From Austwickia chelonae NBRC 105200 (GTDB lineage: Bacteria > Actinomycetota > Actinomycetes > Actinomycetales > Dermatophilaceae), in assembly GCF_000298175.1 (NCBI RefSeq), contig NZ_BAGZ01000002.1, positions 62,001 to 126,000 on the forward strand: a DNA stretch of 64,000 nt, written 5' to 3'. A model generated the notes under the pieces. It was not told where the DNA came from. It saw nothing but the letters and a program-made list of their open reading frames with translations, and ran no database searches. Positions within the stretch are counted from its first letter, which is position 1. Every line of letters starts with the position of its first letter. Below are positions 16,964 to 29,139 of the stretch, in pieces. The position numbers and the translations under genes are program-made.

Positions 16964-17554
16964 GTGCCGAAGGTTTCCGCCCGCCCAGCCCTGCGCGGTT
17001 TCGCCTATCTGGCCTACTACGCGATCGGGTCCCATCTCCCCCGCAGTTATGCACCGTTGGGGAGACTCGGCGCCGTCCTCCGCACCGCCACCGCCCGGCA
17101 ACTGTTCGATCGCACCGGGCATTCGGTCAACGTCGAGCACGGAGCGCATTTCGGTTCCGGCCGGGGCATCCGGATCGGGCACCGCTCGGGTATCGGTATC
17201 GATGCCGAGATCCTCGGCCCGGTCACCATCGGTGACGACGTCATGATGGGCCCGCGCTGCGTCATCATCAGCACCGACCACCGGTTCGACGATGTCGCCG
17301 TCCCGATGAACCGTCAGGGGTGGACGCCCAGCAGCGGCCCGGTCGTCATCGAGGACGACGTGTGGATCGGCGCCAATGTCACCATCACCGCAGGGGTCAC
17401 CGTGGGGCGAGGCTCCGTCCTGGCGGCGGGCGCGGTCGTCACCAAGGACGTCCCTCCCTTCAGCATCATGGGCGGCGTCCCGGCCAGACGGTTGAAGAGT
17501 CGCCTGCCTGACGAGAACACGCGGGCCGGGGCGGCGCCGAGGCACATCTCGTGA
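16964..17554 (+). CDS. Hexapeptide-repeat O-acetyltransferase
   Basis: 196 residues forming a left-handed beta-helix: IRIGHRSGIGIDAEILGPVT, then IGDDVMMGPRCVIISTDHRF with the likely catalytic His, and IGANVTITAGVTVGRGSVL with AAGAVVTKDVPPFSIMGGVP at the end, the standard maltose/galactoside-acetyltransferase-like C-terminus. It should transfer an acetyl (or similar acyl) group to a sugar hydroxyl of the polysaccharide. GTG 16964 follows a GAAGAAGG ribosome site. The stop overlaps the GT2 start (GTGA), so the two are coupled. Confidence 0.88.
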   Translation: MPKVSARPALRGFAYLAYYAIGSHLPRSYAPLGRLGAVLRTATARQLFDRTGHSVNVEHGAHFGSGRGIRIGHRSGIGIDAEILGPVTIGDDVMMGPRCVIISTDHRFDDVAVPMNRQGWTPSSGPVVIEDDVWIGANVTITAGVTVGRGSVLAAGAVVTKDVPPFSIMGGVPARRLKSRLPDENTRAGAAPRHIS

Positions 17555-18420
17555 ACGGCCCGATCGCTTCGGTGGTCGTCCCGGCCTACAACGAGGGTGC
17601 GGTCATCGACCGTTGTCTGCGCGCGCTGACCGCCGAGTCGTTGCCGGGGCCGGTGGAGATCGTCGTGGCTGCGAACGGCTGCACGGATGACACGGTCGCT
17701 CGGGCGCGGGCCTTCGCCGGAGTGACCGTGCTCGACCTGCCGGATCCGGGCAAGGTGGGGGCTTTGAATGCCGCCGACGGAGTGGCCACGGTTTTCCCGC
17801 GGATCTATCTGGACGCCGATGTCGAGCTGTCCCCGGGTACTTTGGGTGAACTCGTCGGCGCGCTGACCTTTCCCGGCGCACGTTGTGCCGCGCCGGAGCT
17901 GGCGTTCGATCTGACGGATTGCACTTGGCCGGTGAGGGCTTTCCACCGGGTGTTCGCACGGTTGCCGTCGGCGCGCGAGACCTTGGTGGGGCGGGGGGTC
18001 TATGGTCTGTCCCGCAGCGGTCGGGAACGTTTCGGTGTCTTTCCGCAGATGCAGGGGGACGATCTCTTCGTGGGGCGGCTGTTCGCTGCCGGGGAGCATG
18101 TCTGTGTCCCGGGGCGTTCCGTCGTGCGTCCTCCGCGTGACCTGCGCAGTCTTCTCCAGGTCAGGACGCGGGTGGCCCGGGGCAACGGGCAGCTCGCGCA
18201 GGCGAGCGGTGAGGATCTGTCTGTCGTGGCGGGGGCTCCGGCGGATTTCTCGTCCTCGACCGGGCGCACGGGGCGGGCGTTGGCCGATCTGGCGCGCGCC
18301 GAGCCCCGGTTGTGGCCTGCCATCGGCGTGTACGTGGGGGTGACCGTGGTCGCTCGTTGGCGGGCCCGTCGTACCCGGCATGCCACCGGCACCTGGAACC
18401 GTGACCAGTCCACCCGGTAG
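17551..18420 (+). CDS. Glycosyltransferase family 2
   Basis: 289 residues: SVVVPAYNEGAVIDRCLRAL, VAANGCTDDT, acidic motif IYLDADVELSPGTLGE and QMQGDDLFVGRLF as acceptor-side acidic residues. A single hydrophobic patch near the C-terminus (about 262-277, LWPAIGVYVGVTVVAR) may tether it to the membrane. Start GTG overlaps the acetyltransferase stop. From here through the GT4 gene, codons end in G or T far more often than in the other plus-strand genes of the window, which favour C. Confidence 0.88.
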   Translation: MNGPIASVVVPAYNEGAVIDRCLRALTAESLPGPVEIVVAANGCTDDTVARARAFAGVTVLDLPDPGKVGALNAADGVATVFPRIYLDADVELSPGTLGELVGALTFPGARCAAPELAFDLTDCTWPVRAFHRVFARLPSARETLVGRGVYGLSRSGRERFGVFPQMQGDDLFVGRLFAAGEHVCVPGRSVVRPPRDLRSLLQVRTRVARGNGQLAQASGEDLSVVAGAPADFSSSTGRTGRALADLARAEPRLWPAIGVYVGVTVVARWRARRTRHATGTWNRDQSTR

Positions 18421-18454
18421 GTCCGATCAGACCGTTCAGTCGAGGAGTCCTGCG

Positions 18455-19729
18455 ATGTCCCTTTCCGAGAGATCGATGCCGTCCCGGCGGATCGCCTATC
18501 TGAACAGTCAGTATCCGGCGTTGTCGCACACTTTCATCGAGCGGGAGATCGCTGCGGTGCGCGCTCAGGGGTGGGAGGTGCACACGTACAGCGTGCGTCC
18601 TTGTCCGTCGGATCAGCTCAGGTCGGTGTCGATGCGGGCTGAGGCGGCTTCGACCCGGGTCCTGTTGGCGGACAAGGGGCGGGTGGCGGCGGCTTCGGCC
18701 CGGTTGGCCCGGCGGCATCCGGCGGCGTGGGCGGCTGCGGCGCGGTGTGCGGTGCGGGCGGGTTATGGCACGGTGAAGGGGCGGGTCTGGCAGGGGTTCT
18801 ATCTGGCTGAGGCGGTGCTCTTGCACGAGTGGATGCGGGAGGCGGGGCTGCGTCATGTCCATGTGCACATGGCGAATGTGTCGGCGGATGTGGCTCGGTT
18901 GGTCACGGTCATCGGGGAGGCCGTGGACGGTCCGGGTTCGTGGTCGTGGTCGTTGACGGTCCACGGTTATGCCGAGTTCCAGTATGTGGAGCAGTGGGAT
19001 GTCCCGGCGAAGATTCTTTCGGCCCGGGGGATCTGCGCGATCAGTGATTTCACGCGGAGCCAGTTGATGCGGCTGACCACTCCCGATCAGTGGTCGAAGA
19101 TCGAGGTCGTCCGGATGAGTGTGGATGCGGATGCTTATGCTCCGCCGTCGCGGCCGCGGGTCCGGGACGGTGGGCCTCTGCGTCTGGTCACGGTGGGGCG
19201 TCTGGTGGCTTTGAAGGGTATTCCCACGCTGGTGGAGGCGGTGCAGATCCTGGCCGAACGGGGGGTGCCGACGGTGACTCGGGTCATCGGCGGCGGTGAG
19301 GACATGGCCGCCCTGCAGGAGCAGGTCGAGCGGGCGGGCCTGGCCGATTCGTTCCTGTTGTGCGGCCCGGTGGGTCAGGACGATCTGCCGGCGCATTACC
19401 ACTGGGCGGATGTCTATGTGTCGCCCTCGTTCATGGAGGGCCTGCCGGTGGTGTTGATGGAGGGGATGGCTACGGGTCTTCCGGCGGTGGCGACGAATAT
19501 CTCGGGGGTGCCCGAGTTGGTCGTGGACGGGGTGAACGGTCTGTTGGTCCGGCCGGGCCGGGCGGATCTGTTGGCCGATGCCTTGGACCGGTTGGCCGGG
19601 GATCGGGTTCTGCGGGAGGAGCTGGGTGGGCGGGGGCGGCGGACGGTTCTGGAGGAGTTCGTGCCACAGGTCACCGGGCCGGCGATGGCGTCCTTCCTGG
19701 AGCGCATGCGTCCGGCCGGTGACCTGTGA
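18455..19729 (+). CDS. Glycosyltransferase family 4
   Basis: 424 residues with a GT-B fold. N-terminal half starts RRIAYLNSQYPALSHTFIER, the usual beginning of exopolysaccharide GT4 enzymes. The C-terminal nucleotide-sugar half has LRLVTVGRLVALKGIPTLVE, RVIGGGEDMAALQEQ and the E-x7-E region SFMEGLPVVLMEGMATGLP, where the Glu pair contacts the donor. ATG 18455 has GAGGAG seven bases upstream; an in-frame ATG at 18380 lies inside the preceding gene. Codon usage is rich in GCG, CGG, GTG and GCT, unlike most neighbours. Confidence 0.92.
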   Translation: MSLSERSMPSRRIAYLNSQYPALSHTFIEREIAAVRAQGWEVHTYSVRPCPSDQLRSVSMRAEAASTRVLLADKGRVAAASARLARRHPAAWAAAARCAVRAGYGTVKGRVWQGFYLAEAVLLHEWMREAGLRHVHVHMANVSADVARLVTVIGEAVDGPGSWSWSLTVHGYAEFQYVEQWDVPAKILSARGICAISDFTRSQLMRLTTPDQWSKIEVVRMSVDADAYAPPSRPRVRDGGPLRLVTVGRLVALKGIPTLVEAVQILAERGVPTVTRVIGGGEDMAALQEQVERAGLADSFLLCGPVGQDDLPAHYHWADVYVSPSFMEGLPVVLMEGMATGLPAVATNISGVPELVVDGVNGLLVRPGRADLLADALDRLAGDRVLREELGGRGRRTVLEEFVPQVTGPAMASFLERMRPAGDL

Positions 19730-19744
19730 CATCGGCTGATCTGG

Positions 19745-21370
19745 TCAGTTGGCGGGTGCTCCCCAGTCCTTGGCGACGACCTGGATGGCTTCCCAGGGGA
19801 AGTTCCGCATGACTTCGTAGGAGGGGGTTCCGCCGAGGAGTCCTGGCCACGGGTTGGTGCCGGTGAGGCTCTGTTCACGCAGTCCGGCTTCGCCGATGAC
19901 GGCGACGGATCCGGAGCGGTCGCTGACGATGAAGCCGTATTTCTTGGCGGCTTCGGCGACCATGCGTCCGACGGGGGTCAGGTTGTACCGGTCGAGGTCG
20001 AGGTTCGGGTCGAGGCGCAGCCGCTGTCCTTCACGGACGACGTTGGGGTCGACGAGGTTTCCGTCACCGCGGAGTGCGGGCCAGGAGATCTCGGGGTACT
20101 GCTGGATGTTCATCGCGGCGAGGTACATGGCGTGGTTGATGCTGCCTTTGCGGACCTCGTCGAGGGAGATCATGCCTGCGGCCATGGCGACGCCGGTGCC
20201 GGTGGCGCCGTACCAGCGGGGGAAGATCCCTTGGTTGGTGGAGACCTTGTCGATGCGTCCGCCCCAACAGGCTTCCCACCGGCCGGTGGTGGTGTTGCGG
20301 CGCATCTGCCAGAACTCCCAGAGTTGGTCGGTCTGGGGGTCGTAGATGCTCATCTCGCCGTCGCTGCCGGCTGCGGGTCGGGCGTAGTCCGGGACGGGCA
20401 CCTGGCGGAAGTAGGCGGGGCCGGTGGTCAGGTTGGGGTCGATCCAGGTCTTCTTCTGGCAGTTCCAGAAGTCGACGTCGATGCGGGGTTGGTCGGCGGG
20501 GACCGGGTAGAAGGAGGCGTTGTAGTGGCCGCTGTTGAAGGCGGCGATGCCGCCCCAGTTCTCGATGACGTCCTTCCGGAGGTTCGCGGACATCTGCGCG
20601 GAGTTGGGGTCGAGGGGGGCATTTTCGATCCGGCTGGTCCAGGGGCTGTCTGGGGCGAGGGGGATCGGGGCGTGTCCGGGCTGGTTGTCCGCGGGGGTGG
20701 GTTGGACGGTCTGCGGGCTGGGGGTGGTCGTGGTCGGCGTGGGAGTAGGTGTGGTCGTGGTCGGTGTGGGGGCGGGTGTGGTCGTGGTGGGTTCCGGGGT
20801 CGGTGCGGTCGTCGTGGTGGCGATCTTGGTGACTTCGATCGCGCTGAACTGCGGGTTGTCGACGACTTTGGTGAAGGTCATGTCGAGGGATCCATCGGTG
20901 ACATCGGTCTCGAAGGTCCGGTCGTAGGCGGTGCGGGCGCCGACCGCTCCGGCGATGTCGACCTTGTCGAGTGCCGGGTGGCCTTCGGCGGAGACGTCGA
21001 AGACCCGTTGGCCGGCTTTCGTCCAGTAGTTCTCGACCATGAGCAGGCGTACCCGGTACCGGCCTGCGGCGACCGGGAGGGTGTAGCCGGTCGTTCCGAA
21101 GGTGGTCTCCTGGTAGAGCAGGTCGTCGGTGGTGCCGAGGATGTCGGTGCCGACGAGTGAGCGGGAGTTCCGGTCGGTGCCGATGAATCCGGTGCGGGAT
21201 CTCCAGGTGTTCCCGGCGGTGTCGACGACCGGTGAGTAGCGGGCGACGACGCGGGCGACGACCTGTTCCGAGGTGGTGTCGGCGGCGAAGGAGGTCGTGA
21301 CGAAGGCGAGCGGAAGCAGGGCTACCGGTGGCAGGCATCGGGCGACGAGTGAGGTGAGACGACGAGACAT
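19745..21370 (-). CDS. Secreted protein, paralogue B, with malectin-like domain
   Basis: 541 residues. Signal peptide: LVARCLPPVALLPLAFVTTSFAA, cleaved near residue 28. Residues about 35-180 look like a malectin-type carbohydrate-binding domain: YTLPVAAGRYRVRLLMVE, AGQRVFDVSAEG, DNPQFSAIEVTK. A Thr/Pro linker of 9-residue repeats (TTTTPxPTP) follows. Residues about 250-541 are the core shared with paralogues A and C (NWGGIAAFN, WEFWQM, CWGGRIDKVS, INHAM, LRLDPNLDLD, KYGFIVSDRSGSVAV). ATG 21370 is chosen because AGGAG lies five bases upstream. The fusion suggests that the unknown core works on, or stays bound to, the glycan. No catalytic motif is recognised. Confidence 0.87.
   Translation of the reverse strand: MSRRLTSLVARCLPPVALLPLAFVTTSFAADTTSEQVVARVVARYSPVVDTAGNTWRSRTGFIGTDRNSRSLVGTDILGTTDDLLYQETTFGTTGYTLPVAAGRYRVRLLMVENYWTKAGQRVFDVSAEGHPALDKVDIAGAVGARTAYDRTFETDVTDGSLDMTFTKVVDNPQFSAIEVTKIATTTTAPTPEPTTTTPAPTPTTTTPTPTPTTTTPSPQTVQPTPADNQPGHAPIPLAPDSPWTSRIENAPLDPNSAQMSANLRKDVIENWGGIAAFNSGHYNASFYPVPADQPRIDVDFWNCQKKTWIDPNLTTGPAYFRQVPVPDYARPAAGSDGEMSIYDPQTDQLWEFWQMRRNTTTGRWEACWGGRIDKVSTNQGIFPRWYGATGTGVAMAAGMISLDEVRKGSINHAMYLAAMNIQQYPEISWPALRGDGNLVDPNVVREGQRLRLDPNLDLDRYNLTPVGRMVAEAAKKYGFIVSDRSGSVAVIGEAGLREQSLTGTNPWPGLLGGTPSYEVMRNFPWEAIQVVAKDWGAPAN
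20724..20804. repeat. 27-bp tandem repeat inside the Thr/Pro linker of paralogue B
   Basis: The 10-mer GTGGTCGTGG recurs at 20724, 20751 and 20778, an exact 27-base period with few differences between units. On the coding (minus) strand each unit gives nine residues of the form TTTTPxPTP. The in-frame period allows copy-number change without frameshift, so linker length may vary between strains. Such Thr/Pro linkers are often O-glycosylated in Actinobacteria; that is not shown here. Confidence 0.8.
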
Positions 21371-21572
21371 GACCACTCCTGGCGTGGGGTAGTAGGCCCA
21401 GCACGGGGTGCCAGGCAGGGTGAACGTAGGGCGGGGGTGCGGACCTGCCGTCGGGGCAGGGTCGGACGCAGCCGCGTCCGGAGGTGCGGGGTGAGGGGAT
21501 GTGCGAGGGCGCGGGGGCGCGCAGCGGGTCCGGTGGTGCGTGGATCCTGGCTGTGGGCCCGGCGTTGACGGG

Positions 21573-22730
21573 TCAGCGCTTGCCGTAGTCCTTGGGCAGT
21601 GCTTGCAACCGGTTCCAGGGGAAGCCTCGTAGGGCCTCGTGGTCCGAGCCGCCGAGGAGCTGCGGCCAGGGGTCGGTCCCGGTGGTGGCTTTCAGCGATT
21701 GGCCGGATTCACCGATCAGGGCGACGGCTCCACCTTTGTCGGAGACGATGAAGCCGTATTTCTGGGCGGCTTTGGCCACGGTCTTGGCGAAGGGGGTGAT
21801 GTTCAGGGAGTCCACGTCGAGGGTGGGGTCCAGTCGGAGCCGTTGTCCTTCGAGGGGAAGATTGGGGTCTTTGGTGTAGCCGTCGGATCGAACGGCGGGC
21901 CAGCTGTATTCGGTGAAGTGGCGGGCTTGGACGACGGCGAGGTACATGGCGTGGTCGATGCGTCCGCGGCGGATCTCCTCGGCGGAGATCATCCCACCGG
22001 TCATGGAGATCCCGGCTGCGCTGACTCCGAAGCCCAGCGGGTACTGGCCGGCGGCTTTGCTGACCTTGTCGATCCGTCCGCCTTGGCAGGACTGCCAGTC
22101 CCCTGAGGCGTCCTTCTTCATCTGCCAGAATTCCCAGGAGGTGTCGGTCGCCGGGTCGTAGATCGACATGGCGCCGTCACTTCCGGGTGCGGAGGTCGCA
22201 TAGCTGGGGATGGGGACGTCGACGAAGACTTTGCGTCCGTCGTAGAGGTTCTTCGGTGTCCAGTTCCATTTGAAGCAGTTCGACCATTTCACCCGGACGC
22301 GGGGGGTGTTCGCGTCGACCCGGTAGAAGGTGCTGTTCCAGGCGTGGGCGTTGAAGGCGGCGATGCCGCCCCAGTGCTCGGCGACCTGGGTGGCGACGGA
22401 GGCACCGATGGCCGCACTGTTGGGGTCCAGCGGCGCGCTGCTGATGTCGTCGTAGAAGAAGCTGTCGGGGGAGAAGTTGAGCAGGCGGCCTGGTGCGCGG
22501 CCGGGTTTCTCCGGGGCCGGGTTGGGGGTACGCGGTGGGATCTGGCGGCGGGCCATGGTCCGTCCCGGGTCGGTGTTGTTCTGGAAGTCGACGCCTTGTC
22601 CGGGGGTGGGCCGCGGTGCTTCGGGGTTTCCGGGAGCGGCGGTCGCCGGTGCTGCCAGGGCGATGGTGAGCGGGGCCATCAGTGCGATGGCCAGGACACT
22701 CCTGGTGTGGCGATGGGGGGCGAGGCGCAT
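21573..22730 (-). CDS. Secreted protein, paralogue C of the same family
   Basis: 385 residues with a clear signal peptide (basic n-region RLAPHRHTRS, hydrophobic VLAIALMAPLTIALAA, Ala-rich cleavage around residue 32), then a Pro-rich spacer, then the family core from about residue 95: HWGGIAAFN, YDPATDTSWEFWQM, GGRIDKVSKAAG, IDHAMYLAVV, LRLDPTLDVDS, KYGFIVSDKGGAVAL, GFPWNRLQ. ATG 22730 follows a GGAAGG site. It lacks the malectin domain of B and the membrane anchor of A, so it is predicted to be released. It lies about 200 bases downstream of B on the same strand. Confidence 0.87.
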   Translation of the reverse strand: MRLAPHRHTRSVLAIALMAPLTIALAAPATAAPGNPEAPRPTPGQGVDFQNNTDPGRTMARRQIPPRTPNPAPEKPGRAPGRLLNFSPDSFFYDDISSAPLDPNSAAIGASVATQVAEHWGGIAAFNAHAWNSTFYRVDANTPRVRVKWSNCFKWNWTPKNLYDGRKVFVDVPIPSYATSAPGSDGAMSIYDPATDTSWEFWQMKKDASGDWQSCQGGRIDKVSKAAGQYPLGFGVSAAGISMTGGMISAEEIRRGRIDHAMYLAVVQARHFTEYSWPAVRSDGYTKDPNLPLEGQRLRLDPTLDVDSLNITPFAKTVAKAAQKYGFIVSDKGGAVALIGESGQSLKATTGTDPWPQLLGGSDHEALRGFPWNRLQALPKDYGKR

Positions 22731-22905
22731 GATTGCCTTCCGTGGCCTTGTCGTGGTATCAGGTCGCAAGCCCCATCGGCCCCGGTTCGGAGGACATGAA
22801 TTCGGTCGGTTGACACGCTCGCAGCTCACGGCTTTTGAAAACTCCTGCGGGAGAATGGTTCCGCCCACGATTTCTTTTTCCTGAGCAGAACATCGGGCGT
22901 TCAAT

Positions 22906-24276
22906 GTGATCTGTTTCACATCAAGGGGTGATCCGAAGGTGCTCTCCGTCCACACGTCAGATCTTCGACAGCACAGTCGATCTCGGACGCGACAGCACAC
23001 CCCGATCAGTGAGAGAGCAGCCGCATCCTTGTCCCTGCTGGCCCTCACTCCGGTGATCCTGGTCCGAGCCGCCACCGGATATGCCCGCACCGGGAAGATG
23101 GTCGATGCTGCCGAGGCCGTAGGACCGGCCGAACACACCTTCCGGTTGTGGACCCTTGCGGGAGAAGGCCGCGGAGCGACGATCCTGCACCTGTGGTCCG
23201 TGATCCGCGGCGACATGCGCATCATGGGGCCTTTCCCCTTGAACAGCGACGAGGCCCGAGCACTCCCCGACCGGCAGTTGTGGCGGGTAGACGGCATGCC
23301 GGGGATCTTCTCCACCCACCGCCTCCGCGAGTACACCGGCATCACCTACGAGAGCGACCAGGCCGACGACCGCGCGCTCATGGCCGACCGGAGCCTGGCC
23401 CGTTCGGGGAACCTGGGGCTGATCGTGCGTTCCCTGCTCGCCTCGGCGCTCCGCACCCCACCCGGGCAGGAACAACCCGACCAGGTGAACCTGTTCGACG
23501 TCTCCATCGCCAACACCACCATGGAGGAAGCACTCTCCCAGGTGATCACCCGCGCCCGGGAGGAACCCCGCACCGGGCAGGCGGACCTCGTCTATTTCGT
23601 GAACCCCGGCTGCCTGAACATCGCGGTGACCGACCGGTCCTACCGCATGGTCCTGCACCGCGCCTCACTGATCCTGCCCGACGGCATCGGGCTGAAGGTC
23701 GCCTCCCGGATGAAAGGGATCGCTCTACGGGAGAATGTCAACGGCACCGACATGTTCCCCCGGCTCTGCAAGGCCGCTGCCGACGAGGGCATCCCGATCT
23801 TCCTGCTGGGCGCCCGCCCCGGCGTCGCCGAGACCGCAGCCCGGGCCGTGCAGCACGCCTACCCCGGGTTGAGGATCGTCGGCACCCACCACGGATATAT
23901 CTCCAGCCACGACGACGAGGTCGTCGACCTGGTCAACCGGTCCGGAGCCCGTCTTCTCCTGGTCGCGATGGGGGTCCCCCAGCAGGAGATGTGGTGCGAC
24001 CGGATGCGCCCACGCCTGGATCCGGGGGTGATCATGGGGGTCGGCGGTCTCTTCGATTTCTATTCCGGACGTATCCCCCGCGCGCCGCTGTGGGTCCGGG
24101 AACTCGGCATGGAATGGGTGTGGCGGTTGAAGCAGGAACCCCGCCGGATGTGGCGCCGCTATGTCATCGGCAATCCGCTCTTCCTCTTCCGGGTGTGGCA
24201 GGAGAAGACCGTCCGAGCACCCCAGGGGCCTTCCGAGTACCCCCGCAGCCACGACGACGTCCCCCGGGAATGTTGA
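22906..24276 (+). CDS. Fusion: degenerate phosphoglycosyltransferase domain + WecG/TagA glycosyltransferase
   Basis: Up to 456 residues. Residues about 36-185 resemble bacterial sugar transferases (monotopic phosphoglycosyltransferases): a hydrophobic re-entrant-type helix AASLSLLALTPVILV, then LWSVIRGDMRIMGPFPL and a PGI segment. The catalytic Asp-Glu expected just before this (as in LDELPQLWNVLRGDM) reads Ala91-Thr92, and GPRP reads GPFP, so activity is unlikely. Residues about 195-440 are a full WecG/TagA/CpsF (GT26) domain with LPDGIGLKVASRMKG, ENVNGTDMF and GVGGLFDFYSG. Start may be GTG 22906 or GTG 22939 (AAGGGG upstream). It probably adds the second sugar to a lipid-linked intermediate primed elsewhere, for example by WecA at 32.7-33.8 kb. 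Confidence 0.85.
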   Translation: MICFTSRGDPKVLSVHTSDLRQHSRSRTRQHTPISERAAASLSLLALTPVILVRAATGYARTGKMVDAAEAVGPAEHTFRLWTLAGEGRGATILHLWSVIRGDMRIMGPFPLNSDEARALPDRQLWRVDGMPGIFSTHRLREYTGITYESDQADDRALMADRSLARSGNLGLIVRSLLASALRTPPGQEQPDQVNLFDVSIANTTMEEALSQVITRAREEPRTGQADLVYFVNPGCLNIAVTDRSYRMVLHRASLILPDGIGLKVASRMKGIALRENVNGTDMFPRLCKAAADEGIPIFLLGARPGVAETAARAVQHAYPGLRIVGTHHGYISSHDDEVVDLVNRSGARLLLVAMGVPQQEMWCDRMRPRLDPGVIMGVGGLFDFYSGRIPRAPLWVRELGMEWVWRLKQEPRRMWRRYVIGNPLFLFRVWQEKTVRAPQGPSEYPRSHDDVPREC

Positions 24277-24845
24277 TCCCCCGGCTGCGCCCGGGTTCTC
24301 ACGATTCCCTGGGACGCAGAAAATCACCGTCCATCCGTGAGGCACGCGACGAGGCAAGAACTCTGTTGCGGGCCGACTGGCCGAAGAACCCTTTTCCTAT
24401 GCAACGGATCACCCTGCTCATCTGGCGTTCGGGCCAGGCATTGTGCGGGCGTCCGGGCATCCCGGCCTTCCTCCTGCGCCGAATCGTACGGGTCGGCGAC
24501 ATCCTCTGGATACGAGGTCTTCTCGGCGCGGAGCTCCCCTCACAGGTGGTCTGTGGCCCGGGCGTGCGGATCCCTCATGCGGCCAGGGGCGTCATCCTGC
24601 ACCCCTCATGCGTCCTGGGTTCGAATCTCGTGCTCTACCACCACGTCACGGTCGGGATGACCAACACTCTGCCGGCACCTCGTGTCGAGGACGATGTCCT
24701 GATCGGGACGGGGGCCCGGGTGCTGGGACCGATCACGGTGGCCTCCAGGACGAAGATCGGGGCCAATGCCGTGGTCGTCCGGAACACCCTGCCCGGACAT
24801 ACCTATGTGGGTGTCCCGGCGGCCCCGGTCCGACATGACCGCTGA
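24270..24845 (+). CDS. Serine-acetyltransferase-like hexapeptide acyltransferase
   Basis: 191 residues. A helical N-terminal part (about 1-80) precedes a left-handed beta-helix: VVCGPGVRIPHAARGVILHP, then LVLYHHVTVGMTN with candidate catalytic His, IGTGARVLGPITVASRTKIG and ANAVVVRNTLPGHTYVGVPA at the end. This layout is that of EPS-locus acetyltransferases related to CysE rather than a housekeeping CysE. ATG 24270 overlaps the WecG stop by seven bases, so the pair is coupled. The stop codon lies inside the stem of the downstream hairpin. Confidence 0.85.
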   Translation: MLIPRLRPGSHDSLGRRKSPSIREARDEARTLLRADWPKNPFPMQRITLLIWRSGQALCGRPGIPAFLLRRIVRVGDILWIRGLLGAELPSQVVCGPGVRIPHAARGVILHPSCVLGSNLVLYHHVTVGMTNTLPAPRVEDDVLIGTGARVLGPITVASRTKIGANAVVVRNTLPGHTYVGVPAAPVRHDR

Positions 24846-24880
24846 GGGTGCCGGGCGGTGTTCCCGCCCGGCACCCTCAG
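24842..24880. terminator. Bidirectional terminator hairpin between EPS locus and atpD
   Basis: A perfect 17-bp inverted repeat: left arm 24842-24858 (CTGAGGGTGCCGGGCGG), five-base loop, right arm 24864-24880. It separates two convergent genes, so it can stop both the acyltransferase and atpD transcripts. No long T-run follows on either strand, as is common for actinobacterial terminators. It would close the main atp transcript right after atpD, where atpC is normally found. Confidence 0.85.
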
Positions 24881-24902
24881 ACAACGGTGCTGTCTTGTCT
24901 TT

Positions 24903-29008
<4,106 letters not shown>

Positions 29009-29139
29009 CGTCTCTCTCTTCTTCCTCGTCTGCAGCCCGGCCTGTTCGAAAGGGGCCGAGTGTCGGGATGCTTCGGTGCCGACTCGCGGCGTGGTGCGGT
29101 GGTCCGGTCCGGGTGCGTTCAGCGGCCGGACCGGCGGAA

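Larger units (their letters stand above)
11990..24845. other. Exopolysaccharide locus lying between atpD and atpC
   Basis: Eleven genes in mixed orientation: chain-length regulator, O-antigen ligase, secreted paralogue A, flippase, acetyltransferase, GT2, GT4, secreted paralogues B and C, a phosphoglycosyltransferase-like/WecG fusion and a second acetyltransferase. Together they are the expected parts of a Wzx/Wzy-type surface polysaccharide system, lacking an obvious active phosphoglycosyltransferase. No transposase, integrase or flanking direct repeat is visible at either junction. The right end is closed by a strong bidirectional hairpin facing atpD. Confidence 0.8.

Noticed and set aside
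11879-17056. The 14-mer CCCCGCAGTTATGC present upstream of the Wzz-like gene and again at about 17.04 kb
   Set aside because: The second copy lies inside acetyltransferase coding sequence; matches of this length are expected by chance in 64 kb of GC-rich DNA.
20690-20830. Possible CRISPR-like or noncoding tandem repeat
   Set aside because: The 27-base period is in frame and encodes the Thr/Pro linker of a secreted protein; there are no spacers.
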